A stretch of DNA of 9,210 nt from an uncultured Thermoleophilia bacterium. Its GTDB lineage: Bacteria > Actinomycetota > Thermoleophilia > Gaiellales > F1-60-MAGs149. Positions 1 to 5,678 of the stretch are shown one piece after another. The notes beneath the pieces were generated by a model. The model ran no database searches. It worked only from the letters and a program-made list of their open reading frames with translations, and had not been told where the DNA came from. The stretch lies in the NCBI GenBank assembly GCA_902806305.1, contig CADCWC010000154.1:1-9210 (forward strand), in the 5' to 3' direction. Both the position numbers and the translations under genes were made by a program. Within the stretch, counting starts at the first letter, position 1. Each line of letters starts with the position of its first letter.

Positions 1-612
1 GAGCGGCGGCTGCGCCGGATCGTCGCCGCGGCCGACGGACGCTTCGTGCGCATCGACATGGAGGACTCCTCGACGACGGACGCGACGCTCGCGATCCATC
101 GCCGCCTCCGCGCCGACGGCGTCGGCCGGATCGGCGTCGTCCTCCAGGCCATGCTCCGCCGCTCGCTCGACGACGCCCGCCGGCTGCTCGAGCTCGGCCG
201 GCCGGACGTCCGCGTCTGCAAGGGCATCTACGTCGAGCCCTACAGCGTCGCGTACACGGATCCGGAGCTGATCCGGCGCAACTTCGTCCTGCTCTGCGAG
301 ACGTTGCTCGAGGGGGACGGTCGCGTCGCCGCCGCAACCCATGACGAGCGCCTCGTCTACGAGGTCCGCCGCCTCGCCGAGCGTCTCGACCCGGCGGGGG
401 AGCGACACGAGTTCCAGATGCTGCTCGGCGTCGAGCCGCCGCTGCGGGAGCTCCTGCTCACCGCCGGCGCCCGGCTGCGCATCTACGTGCCCTACGGCGC
501 CGAGAGCCACGCCTACGCGCTCCGGCGGCTGCAGGAGAACCCGAAGGTGGCGCGCTACGTGCTCAAGGACCTGCGGCAGACGGCCGGCGAGCGACTGCTC
601 CGCCGGCGCTGA
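1..612 (+). CDS. Proline dehydrogenase, 5'-truncated by the window edge
   Basis: The reading frame is open from base 1 to TGA at 610-612, giving 203 C-terminal residues of a protein usually about 300 residues long. Family landmarks appear in order: FVRIDMEDS early in the visible part, the VVLQAMLRRS strand, RVCKGIYVEP, AATHDERLV, EFQMLLGV, RIYVPYG, and the terminal RRLQENP that supplies the two substrate-binding arginines. These are hallmarks of the FAD-dependent (beta/alpha)8 barrel that oxidises L-proline to delta-1-pyrroline-5-carboxylate. The length and the stop right after the barrel's last helix indicate the monofunctional enzyme, not a PutA fusion. The true start lies outside the window; the GTG at 46 is internal. 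The P5C dehydrogenase partner is often adjacent and could lie upstream, which cannot be seen. Codon use matches the neighbours. Confidence in the family is high. Confidence 0.93.
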   Translation, partial: ERRLRRIVAAADGRFVRIDMEDSSTTDATLAIHRRLRADGVGRIGVVLQAMLRRSLDDARRLLELGRPDVRVCKGIYVEPYSVAYTDPELIRRNFVLLCETLLEGDGRVAAATHDERLVYEVRRLAERLDPAGERHEFQMLLGVEPPLRELLLTAGARLRIYVPYGAESHAYALRRLQENPKVARYVLKDLRQTAGERLLRRR

Positions 613-652
613 CGCGGCGACGGGCGCCTTCGGGCCGCACGCCCTGGCGATA

Positions 653-666
653 CGAACGTACGTTCG
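653..666. promoter_or_regulatory. Perfect 14-bp palindrome resembling an actinobacterial/Gram-positive LexA (SOS) box
   Basis: CGAACGTACGTTCG is its own reverse complement and contains GAAC-N4-GTTC. It matches 13 of 14 positions of the Gram-positive SOS-box consensus CGAACRNRYGTTYC. It ends 1 nt before a -10-like TAGAGT and 13 nt before the ATG of the radical SAM gene, so a bound repressor would cover the promoter spacer. This is the only GAAC-N4-GTTC I found in the window. A TetR-family operator is the main alternative, because those are also often perfect palindromes with ACGT cores. Confidence 0.55.
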
Positions 667-667
667 C

Positions 668-673
668 TAGAGT
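668..673 (+). promoter_or_regulatory. -10 element TAGAGT of a probable leaderless promoter
   Basis: TAGAGT fits the TANNNT -10 pattern and ends 6 nt before ATG 680, so transcription would begin at or next to the A of the start codon. No Shine-Dalgarno sequence precedes the gene. A weak -35 candidate, TGGCGA (645-650), lies 17 nt upstream and would put the palindrome at 653-666 inside the spacer. Confidence 0.55.
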
Positions 674-679
674 GGTCCC

Positions 680-1750
680 ATGAGCGATGCGGCGATGCGC
701 TGGCAGCTGGCCGGGGAGGACGGTCAGACGTCGCTGCTCGAACCGCCCGGCGGCGCGGTGTCGCCTCGTCGGGACCTGCCGAGCGTCGAGTACCTGCACG
801 TGCAGGCCAAGCGCATCATCAGCGCCGTGCCGCCGCGATCGCGGATGCCGTTCCGGTACACCATCAACGCCTACCGCGGCTGCACGCACGCGTGCACGTA
901 CTGCTTCGCCCGGCCGACGCACGTCTTCCTCGGGCTCGACGGGGGTCGGGACTTCGAGCGGCGGATCGTCGTCAAGGTCAACGCCGTCGAGCGGCTGCGC
1001 GCCGAGCTGGCCGATCCCCGCTGGACCGGCGAGCACATCGCCATGGGCACGAACACGGACCCCTACCAGCCGGCCGAGGGCCGCTACCGCCTGACGCGCG
1101 GGTTGGTCGAGGCACTCGGTGCCGCGGGCAATCCGTTCTCCATCCTCACGAAGTCGTCGATGATCCTGCGTGACCTCGACGTCCTCCAGGCGGCCGCCGC
1201 CCGGACGGCGGTGCGGGTCAACCTGTCGATCGGCACGCTCGACGAGGAGGCCTGGCGGCTCTCGGAGCCCGGCACGCCGCCACCCGCCCGCCGCCTGGAG
1301 GCGGTGCGGCGGCTGAACGAGGCGGGCATCGAGTGCGGGGTCCTCGTGGCGCCCGTGCTGCCCGGGCTGTCCGACGGGCCGGGGGTCGTCGAGCGGACGG
1401 TCGCCGCCTGCCTCGACGCGGGCGCGGCGTCCGTGTCGGCGATCCTGCTGCACCTCAGGCCGGGGGTGCGCGAGCTGTACATGCCGTGGCTCGAGGACGT
1501 GCGCCCCGACCTGCTCGACCGCTACGCCGAGCTCTACGCGCGCCCGGGTGGGTACGCCCCGAAGGCCGACCAGGAGGCGCTGACCCGCCGCGTGCACGCG
1601 GCGATCGAGCGCCATCCGCGTCCCGCACGCCCGGGCCGCTCCTGGAGGACCGGGCTCAGCGCCCAGGCGGCGCGAGGCCTGCCGTCGGCACCGCGAGGAG
1701 GAGTGACGCCGCTCGCGGCGGTGCCCGCCCAGCCGGCGCTCTTCCCCTGA
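680..1750 (+). CDS. SplB-like radical SAM protein (Rv2578c family)
   Basis: The 356-residue protein has a radical SAM core. The [4Fe-4S] cluster motif CTHACTYC gives C68-x3-C72-x2-C75 directly after the YTINAYRG strand. GTNTDPYQPAEGRYRLTR (123-140), FSILTKSS (153-160) and APVLPGLSD (224-232) are typical of the COG1533/SplB-related group, and the overall shape and length resemble mycobacterial Rv2578c. True spore photoproduct lyase has a catalytic Cys near the GTNTD position. Here that position is Gly/Thr, so classic spore-photoproduct repair is not supported and the substrate is unknown. The C-terminus, QPALFP, fits the QxxLF sliding-clamp-binding pattern. ATG 680 is chosen because it follows a -10 by 6 nt. 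The upstream palindrome suggests SOS control. The gene stands alone and is convergent with the next one (13-bp gap). Some relatives carry inteins; this copy has none. Confidence 0.9.
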   Translation: MSDAAMRWQLAGEDGQTSLLEPPGGAVSPRRDLPSVEYLHVQAKRIISAVPPRSRMPFRYTINAYRGCTHACTYCFARPTHVFLGLDGGRDFERRIVVKVNAVERLRAELADPRWTGEHIAMGTNTDPYQPAEGRYRLTRGLVEALGAAGNPFSILTKSSMILRDLDVLQAAAARTAVRVNLSIGTLDEEAWRLSEPGTPPPARRLEAVRRLNEAGIECGVLVAPVLPGLSDGPGVVERTVAACLDAGAASVSAILLHLRPGVRELYMPWLEDVRPDLLDRYAELYARPGGYAPKADQEALTRRVHAAIERHPRPARPGRSWRTGLSAQAARGLPSAPRGGVTPLAAVPAQPALFP

Positions 1751-1763
1751 GCGCGCCGTCCCG

Positions 1764-2195
1764 TCAGCGACCGACCAGCGAGGCTCGCGGTTCGGAACGG
1801 AAGCGCAGAAGGGCCGCCTGGACCGGCACGGCCAGGAACAGGCCGAGGACGTAGAGCAGGCCGGCCAGCACGTTCGTGAGGAGCGCCGCGAGCACCGCCC
1901 ACCCGATCCCGACGTCGTACTGTGCGAAGCGTCGGAGGCCGTAGCGCAGGAGCACCGCGTGGAGGGCCAGGGTGGCCACCGTGAGGGCCACGAGTGCCCC
2001 GGCGTCGTCTGACAGCTCGTCACCGGTCCCGCCCTCGAGGTCGAACACGCGAGTCGCGGCGATCGTCAGGATCAGCGTGACGACCGTGACGCCGAAAGCT
2101 ACGAGAACCGCCGGCCGCCACGCCACCCGGTGAGGGGGGAGCGGCGGATCGTCGTCGAGGTCGCGGAAGAGGGCGTCGTCGTCGCGGTCGTTCAT
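1764..2195 (-). CDS. Small integral membrane protein, unknown function
   Basis: The 143-residue protein begins with an acidic, Asp-rich cytoplasmic-looking tail (residues 1-20, NDRDDD and LDDDPPLPP). Hydrophobic segments follow at about 29-48 and 65-84, and a long apolar stretch spans about 95-131, enough for two passes around a short turn. The likely total is four membrane helices, ending in a basic tail (RFRSEPRASLVGR). I do not recognise a named family. ATG 2195 is preceded by GGGGA a few nucleotides upstream and lies 9 nt after the DUF1802 stop, so it is almost certainly the last gene of the minus-strand operon and translationally coupled. The antisense frame is also open, as expected at this GC content, but the membrane-protein composition here is coherent. 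A role in a membrane-associated process with DUF1802 is inference only. Confidence 0.75.
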   Translation of the reverse strand: MNDRDDDALFRDLDDDPPLPPHRVAWRPAVLVAFGVTVVTLILTIAATRVFDLEGGTGDELSDDAGALVALTVATLALHAVLLRYGLRRFAQYDVGIGWAVLAALLTNVLAGLLYVLGLFLAVPVQAALLRFRSEPRASLVGR

Positions 2196-2204
2196 CGTCC
2201 CCGC

Positions 2205-2792
2205 TCAGGCGGGCGTCGCCGTGGCCACACCGGTCGTGAAGCGCTCGAGCCGGGACCGCACGTCATCGGCCGCGCGCTCGAATGCCTCGTCGGTCAGGGA
2301 CGGCACGAGCAGGTCCGCGTCCGGTTCGCGCTCGAGCTCGAGCCACGACCGGCAGCCGCCGTAGGCTGGAGAGGGGTCGAGCAGGAGCGGCTCGACGAGC
2401 GCCGAGGCGCGGAGCAGCAGCACGCGGAGCGGCTTTCGCGGCCGCCACCGGAGCCGCTCCTCGACAGACGACGAGGTCCAGAGATGCAGGTCTGCGAGCG
2501 CGTCGAGCGGCGCCGACTCGGTCAGCTCCCACGCCTCGACGACCGTGCAGCGGCAACGGATGGGGATACGCCCGTCGGCCGGTCGTGCCGCCTCGGAGCG
2601 GCCGAGCTCGTCGCGCCAGGCCGGCTTGACCTGGTCTGCCGTCTCGTGCTCCCACGTCGGGTAGAGCCACGGGTCGGCCCGCTCGACGGCGAAGTCCTTC
2701 TCGCGGATCCCGCCCTTGCGGATCGTGATGACCTGCTCGCCACGGGCGATCGCCTCCGCGGCGACGTGCCACTCCTTCAGTGCGAGCGTCAC
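2205..2792 (-). CDS. DUF1802 family protein
   Basis: The 195-residue protein opens with LALKEWHVAAEAIARGEQ, then VITIRKGGIREKDFAVE and PWLYPTWEHETADQVKP. This is the ALKEW...G.Q...LRKGGI...F.....LYPT.EH series of DUF1802, a family of unknown biochemical function, sometimes beside DUF2161-type or nuclease-like genes. The middle and C-terminal parts hold VVEAWELTE and RPRKPLRVLLLRA, common second-half landmarks. The frame stays open far upstream, to 3836, but the family homology begins at the second or third residue after GTG 2792. That start lies 7 nt after the stop of the preceding gene, so I use GTG 2792 despite a weak ribosome-binding site; coupled re-initiation is likely. It is the central gene of a three-gene minus-strand operon. 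The family call is confident; no function can be inferred. Confidence 0.85.
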   Translation of the reverse strand: MTLALKEWHVAAEAIARGEQVITIRKGGIREKDFAVERADPWLYPTWEHETADQVKPAWRDELGRSEAARPADGRIPIRCRCTVVEAWELTESAPLDALADLHLWTSSSVEERLRWRPRKPLRVLLLRASALVEPLLLDPSPAYGGCRSWLELEREPDADLLVPSLTDEAFERAADDVRSRLERFTTGVATATPA

Positions 2793-2799
2793 GGTCGGG

Positions 2800-3015
2800 T
2801 CACTGGGGCGCGCTCGGGTCGCCGAAGTCGCCCTTCGACGTGGTGTGGCCGAGACCCTCGAGCAGCGCGACCCGGTTGCGCGCGTACTGCCGCACCGGGT
2901 GGTCCTCCGGCAGGTGCGCGACCAGCCGCTCCACGCGCAGGCCGATCTGGTAGGCGAAGTGGGGGGTCGCGGGGCCGACCAGGAGGTCGATGTCGCGGGT
3001 CGTCGGCTCTCGCAT
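2800..3015 (-). CDS. Small conserved-looking protein of unknown function, first gene of DUF1802 operon
   Basis: The 71-residue product starts MREPTTRDIDLLVGPATPHFAY, is helical and charged in the middle (RVERLVAHLPEDHPVRQYARNRVALLEGLG), and ends TSKGDFGDPSAPQ. No signal peptide or membrane segment is visible and I do not recognise the family. Three in-frame ATGs are possible (3045, 3024, 3015). I choose 3015 because a -10-like GAGAAT (3028-3023) ends exactly 7 nt upstream, matching the leaderless spacing of other genes here. A GGGAGA just before 3024 would instead support that start. The stop is 7 nt from the DUF1802 GTG, making it the probable lead gene of that operon. It is transcribed divergently from the gene at 3126. 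Coding status is likely but not certain. Confidence 0.65.
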   Translation of the reverse strand: MREPTTRDIDLLVGPATPHFAYQIGLRVERLVAHLPEDHPVRQYARNRVALLEGLGHTTSKGDFGDPSAPQ

Positions 3016-3022
3016 CCGCGGC

Positions 3023-3028
3023 ATTCTC
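3023..3028 (-). promoter_or_regulatory. Weak -10-like GAGAAT for the DUF1802 operon
   Basis: On the minus strand GAGAAT ends 7 nt before ATG 3015, the same spacing as the better -10 elements in this window. It matches TANNNT only at A2 and T6. The divergent intergenic stretch 3016-3125 (110 bp) must hold promoters for both directions, and no other -10 candidate facing left stands out. Confidence 0.35.
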
Positions 3029-3112
3029 CCACAGGGACGGCCCACGGCGGGCGGTGCTCGGGGGCGTCGCGGCCGAGCCGAGGAGCGCGCCGGCGCGGGC
3101 CGGTCGAGCGTC

Positions 3113-3118
3113 TAGAGT
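3113..3118 (+). promoter_or_regulatory. -10 element TAGAGT of a probable leaderless promoter
   Basis: TAGAGT is identical to the element before the radical SAM gene and ends 7 nt before GTG 3126. There is no Shine-Dalgarno sequence, so transcription likely begins at the start codon. No convincing -35 is visible at 16-18 nt upstream. GTTC (3117-3120) and GAAC (3128-3131) form short inverted arms across the start site, which may be coincidence. Confidence 0.5.
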
Positions 3119-3125
3119 TCCGGCC

Positions 3126-3821
3126 GTGAACGCCGTCGGCGCCCGCTCTCTCCTCGTCGTCCGCCGCCGTCCGCGGTCGGCGCCCGTCGTGCCGGCGGGC
3201 TTCCCGCTCGCCGAGGCCGCCCGCACGGTCCTGGACGAGCTCGTGCCGACGTTCCACCACCGGACGATCGGCGCGCGCGCCGTGGCCGCGTCGTCGGCCG
3301 ACGTGGCGGCGGCCATCCGCAGCGCCTCGCTGGACGACGCCCCCCTGGCCCGCGCCCTGCTCGCGGTCCGCACCCTCGGCCGGTCGCACGGAGTGCGCCC
3401 GCGGCCCTTCGGCGAGCAGCTCGGGCAGGCGCCCGGCTTCCTGCTCCTGGGCGGCGACGGGCGCGAGCTCGCCGTGGGCATGGTGGGGCAGCCCTGGCCG
3501 GGCGGTCGGGAACCCGTCGCGCCGCGCTCGCCCGAGGAGTTCCGGAGCCACGAGCCGGACGACGACGTCAAGGTCGGCATGTCGATCCGGTGCGCTCCGA
3601 CGCGCTACGGGACGCTGCTCCTGACCGAGACGCGGATCGTGGTCGGGCCGCTGTCCGACGCGCCGTTCGCCCGGTACTGGCGCGTGGTGCGGCCGGGGTC
3701 CGAGCTCGTGCGCTCGTCGATGCTGGCCGCCATCGCGCGGCGTGCCGAGAACGGCGCCGGTCCGCGGTCCGCTCCGGTGGCACCCACCGTCGGTGCGGCC
3801 GAGGTCACGCCCGTCCGCTAG
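3126..3821 (+). CDS. Hypothetical protein, possibly SRPBCC-like fold
   Basis: The 231-residue soluble protein has no signal peptide or membrane segment. A GTG start at 3126 is supported by the TAGAGT element 7 nt upstream. Visible blocks are FHHRTIGARAVAASSADVAAAI (about 43-64), which looks like the first strand and helix of a ligand-binding START/SRPBCC-type domain, then PGFLLLGGDGRELAVGMVGQPW (103-124), VKVGMSIRC (148-156), GTLLLTETRIVV (162-173) and FARYWRVVRPGSELVRSSMLAAIARRAE (181-208). The pattern of alternating beta strands closed by a long C-terminal helix resembles uncharacterised actinobacterial proteins with this fold, but I recognise it only by overall pattern. The last 25 residues are low-complexity, rich in Ala, Pro and Val. 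Its divergent position opposite the DUF1802 operon gives no clear functional link. The coding call is strong; the fold call is weak. Confidence 0.75.
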   Translation: MNAVGARSLLVVRRRPRSAPVVPAGFPLAEAARTVLDELVPTFHHRTIGARAVAASSADVAAAIRSASLDDAPLARALLAVRTLGRSHGVRPRPFGEQLGQAPGFLLLGGDGRELAVGMVGQPWPGGREPVAPRSPEEFRSHEPDDDVKVGMSIRCAPTRYGTLLLTETRIVVGPLSDAPFARYWRVVRPGSELVRSSMLAAIARRAENGAGPRSAPVAPTVGAAEVTPVR

Positions 3822-3870
3822 GAGCTCGGGTCGCACGCGTCCCGGACGGGGGATCTCGCCGCCACGGTCC

Positions 3871-3898
3871 TACAGGCTTCGGACCGTCCGGCCGATGC
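3871..3898 (+). promoter_or_regulatory. Sigma-28/WhiG-type promoter candidate upstream of the motility peptide
   Basis: TACA (3871-3874), a 16-nt spacer and GCCGATGC (3891-3898) resemble the sigma-28/FliA/SigD/WhiG consensus TAAA-N15/16-GCCGATAA (3 of 4 and 6 of 8 matches, with GCCGAT intact). The -10 box ends 7 nt before ATG 3906, so the transcript would be leaderless. The match to a flagellar-type sigma factor directly before a YjfB-like gene supports the call. Confidence 0.5.
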
Positions 3899-3905
3899 TT
3901 CGGAC

Positions 3906-4088
3906 ATGGACGCCGTCACGTCGACCCTGCAGGCGCAGTCCCGGACGGTGGCGACCGAGGTCTCGGCCCGCATGCTGCGCGCACAGCTCGACGACCAGCA
4001 GACCCGGGCGGCGCAGCTCCTGGCCGTCCTGCCGTCGGCGCCCTCGAGCGATCCGGGTCGCGGCGGCCGGGTCGATACCTACGCCTAG
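3906..4088 (+). CDS. Putative motility protein, YjfB family
   Basis: The 60-residue protein is mostly one amphipathic helix (about residues 4-42, QAQSRTVATEVSARMLRAQL then DDQQTRAAQLLAVLP). A short flexible linker follows, and the C-terminus is GRGGRVDTYA. This layout, a Met-Asp start, a Gln/Ala-rich helix with LD-QQ, a QLL..LP ending and a final G-x-x-[IV]-D-[TI] tail, is that of the YjfB family of small proteins annotated as putative motility proteins, around 60 residues. The biochemical role of the family is unknown; an association with flagellar regulons is suspected. The gene has no Shine-Dalgarno sequence but has a sigma-28-like promoter whose -10 ends 7 nt before the ATG. No flagellar gene is visible nearby, so its partners must be elsewhere. 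A perfect inverted repeat starts at the base after the stop codon. Confidence 0.75.
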   Translation: MDAVTSTLQAQSRTVATEVSARMLRAQLDDQQTRAAQLLAVLPSAPSSDPGRGGRVDTYA

Positions 4089-4107
4089 GCCGCGCCGCAG
4101 GCGCGGC
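4089..4107 (+). terminator. Inverted repeat directly after the motility gene, terminator candidate
   Basis: GCCGCGCC-GCA-GGCGCGGC is a perfect 8-bp stem with a 3-nt loop beginning at the base after the TAG stop. No T-run follows, which is usual for actinobacterial hairpin terminators. An alternative pairing exists: CGCAGGCG (4096-4103) with CGCCTGCG (4129-4136), which would disrupt the first hairpin. The rest of the gap up to 4249 is GC-rich and holds further short inverted repeats but no convincing gene. Confidence 0.5.
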
Positions 4108-4236
4108 AGCGCGGAGGTGACGTAGCCCCGCCTGCGCCGCGCGCCCGCTGGGGCTCTGCCCGCGCCGCGCCGCGACGCGGGAGACGCCGCAGGCCGAGTG
4201 CGCCCGGCGTGAAGGAGCGGACGCCGTCGCATGCGG

Positions 4237-4242
4237 CATCCT
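4237..4242 (+). promoter_or_regulatory. Weak -10-like CATCCT before the HAD phosphatase gene
   Basis: CATCCT ends 7 nt before GTG 4250 and matches TANNNT at A2 and T6. The region just before the start (TCCCGCC) is pyrimidine-rich with no Shine-Dalgarno sequence, which favours a leaderless transcript. No -35 is evident. Confidence 0.35.
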
Positions 4243-4249
4243 TCCCGCC

Positions 4250-4915
4250 GTGCTCCTGCTCCTCGACTTCGACGGCACCGTCGTCGACCACGACTGCCTG
4301 GCCACGATCGCCGAGCACTTCACGCCCGGCGTGTTCGCGGAGACCGAGGGAAAGCTCGACGCGGGCGAGCTCGGCCTCAACGAGGTCATCGCCCGGCAGT
4401 TCGCGGCCGTCGACGCAACCCTGGAGGAGCTGCTGCTGTTCCTGCGCGGCCTCGACGTCCGGGTCCGCGACGGCCTGCCCGAGCTCGTCGACTTCTGCCG
4501 GGAGCGCTACATCGACGTGACGGTGGTGTCGTCGGGCTTCGAGGAGCTGATCCACCCGATCCTGCTGGGCGCGGGACTCGACCTGCCGGTCGTCGCGAAC
4601 CACGCGACCTTCGGCCGGGACGGCGCGAAGGTCACCTTCGTCGACCGGCCGATCTGCTCCGTGTGCGGCGACCGCTGCAAGCGTTCGGAGGTGACGGCGC
4701 GCAGGCACGGGCAGGCCGTGGCGTACGTCGGCGACGGCTTCTCCGACCGGTGTGCGGCGCAGGCTGCCGATCTGGCCTTCGCGCGGGACCGCCTCGCGCT
4801 CTACCTCGACGGCCTCGACGTGCCGTACACGCCGTTCCACGACTTCCACGACGTCCGCCGCGGTCTGGCCACCTACCTCGAGCCGACGCCCGGGCGGAGC
4901 GCCCGCCCCGCCTGA
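4250..4915 (+). CDS. HAD-superfamily phosphatase, MtnX-like (HAD-IB)
   Basis: The 221-residue protein carries all four HAD motifs: motif I DFDGT (D6 nucleophile, D8 acid/base), motif II Ser in VVSSGF (94-95), motif III Lys in RCKRSEV (K144) and motif IV VGDGFSD (D162, D166). The small helical cap between motifs I and II is that of the phosphoserine-phosphatase-like HAD-IB class. The stretch RPICSVCGDRCK, the SDRCAA after motif IV and the C-terminal PFHDFHDV are typical of MtnX-like phosphatases. MtnX itself dephosphorylates an intermediate of methionine salvage, but no other salvage gene is nearby, so the substrate is open. C136, C139 and C143 form a CxxCxxxC cluster next to the catalytic lysine that could bind metal. 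GTG 4250 is chosen because motif I must lie at the extreme N-terminus. The gene is convergent with the amidotransferase, 18 bp apart. Confidence 0.85.
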   Translation: MLLLLDFDGTVVDHDCLATIAEHFTPGVFAETEGKLDAGELGLNEVIARQFAAVDATLEELLLFLRGLDVRVRDGLPELVDFCRERYIDVTVVSSGFEELIHPILLGAGLDLPVVANHATFGRDGAKVTFVDRPICSVCGDRCKRSEVTARRHGQAVAYVGDGFSDRCAAQAADLAFARDRLALYLDGLDVPYTPFHDFHDVRRGLATYLEPTPGRSARPA

Positions 4916-4930
4916 CGGCGCGCCTCGCCG
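4916..4930. terminator. Short hairpin in the convergent gap
   Basis: CGGCG-CGCCT-CGCCG forms a perfect 5-bp stem with a 5-nt loop filling most of the 18-bp gap between two converging stop codons. As a symmetric hairpin between convergent genes it could stop transcription in both directions. There is no T-run, and in DNA this GC-rich a 5-bp stem can arise by chance. Confidence 0.3.
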
Positions 4931-4933
4931 GGT

Positions 4934-5671
4934 TCAGCCGCCCGCGACGGCGGCCTGCCGCGGCGCGTCGATGCGGCGTTCGACGAGGTCGGCGAAGCGG
5001 TCGGCGAGCTCGCGCGCCGCCGCGACGTGGCCGTCGATCCGCTCGGCGGTCTCGCGCAGGAGCGCCGCCGGGCCACCGCCGTGCGCCTCGACGTCGTCGG
5101 GGGAGCCCGCAGCCCACCCCTCGACCGTGGGCCGATCGGCCTCGATGTGGAACTGGAGGCCCCAGGCGCTCGGGCCGACGCGGAAGGCGTGCTGCGCCCG
5201 GCTCGTGCGGCCGAGGACCGGCACGTCGGCGGGGAGATCGAAGCCGTAGTGGTGCCAGACCACGGCGCAGAACTCGTCGCCCAACCCGCCGAGCAGCGGG
5301 TCGTGGCGCGCCTCGGGCACGAGGCGGACGGTGAACCAGCCGATCTCGGGCCGCGGCATCCGCGCCGCGCCGCCGCCGACGACCTGGGCGAGCAGCTGAC
5401 CGCCCAGGCAGATGCCGAGCGTCGGGAGCTCGAGGTCGAGCGCCTCGAGCAGGAGCGCGCGGTCGGCAGCAAGCCAGGGGTGCTCGCGGTCCTGGTCCGG
5501 GTGCGCCTCGCCGCCCAGGACGATCAGGCCGTCGTACCCCTCGAGGGTCGACGACGGCTCGGCCGTCCGGTTCGGGAACCACACCTCGAGGTCGGCGCCG
5601 CGCGCCCGGAGCGGGGCCTCGAGGCTGCCGAGACCGGCGGTGTCGTCGTGCTGGACGATGAGGAGACGCAT
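4934..5671 (-). CDS. Class I glutamine amidotransferase domain protein
   Basis: The 245-residue single-domain protein has the GATase-1 fold. MRLLIVQHDD opens the first strand, YDGLIVLGGEAHPDQD (46-61) is the oxyanion-side loop, the nucleophile elbow GICLGGQLLA carries C88, and GLQFHIEAD supplies H175 and E177, completing the Cys-His-Glu triad. It resembles the stand-alone GMP-synthase-like amidotransferases (COG0518), which hydrolyse a gamma-glutamyl amide or pass ammonia to a partner. No synthetase partner is visible here. Residues from about 180 form an extra C-terminal helical region rich in Ala, Glu and Arg. ATG 5671 is preceded at 7 nt by TACAGT and there is no Shine-Dalgarno sequence, so it appears to have its own leaderless promoter although it follows the aminotransferase by 62 bp on the same strand. 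Proximity to the omega-amino acid operon hints at polyamine or gamma-glutamyl catabolism; this is inference. Confidence 0.88.
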   Translation of the reverse strand: MRLLIVQHDDTAGLGSLEAPLRARGADLEVWFPNRTAEPSSTLEGYDGLIVLGGEAHPDQDREHPWLAADRALLLEALDLELPTLGICLGGQLLAQVVGGGAARMPRPEIGWFTVRLVPEARHDPLLGGLGDEFCAVVWHHYGFDLPADVPVLGRTSRAQHAFRVGPSAWGLQFHIEADRPTVEGWAAGSPDDVEAHGGGPAALLRETAERIDGHVAAARELADRFADLVERRIDAPRQAAVAGG

Positions 5672-5678
5672 GGACGGC

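Noticed and set aside
1736..1754. Hairpin GCGCT/AGCGC across the radical SAM stop codon as a terminator
   Set aside because: It has only a 5-bp stem with a 9-nt loop, overlaps the coding end, and has no T-run; not distinguishable from chance.
563..2023. 486-aa minus-strand open frame opposite the radical SAM gene
   Set aside because: It is antisense to a gene with clear cluster and domain motifs; the translation is Arg-rich shadow sequence.
2130..3125. Plus-strand extension of the gene at 3126 back to 2130
   Set aside because: It runs antisense to the DUF1802 and 71-aa genes with no domain content; TAGAGT 7 nt before GTG 3126 gives a better start.
2793..3836. Extension of the DUF1802 frame up to 3836
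   Set aside because: The added residues are low-complexity Arg/Gly/Pro-rich, overlap a better gene on each strand, and DUF1802 homology begins at GTG 2792.
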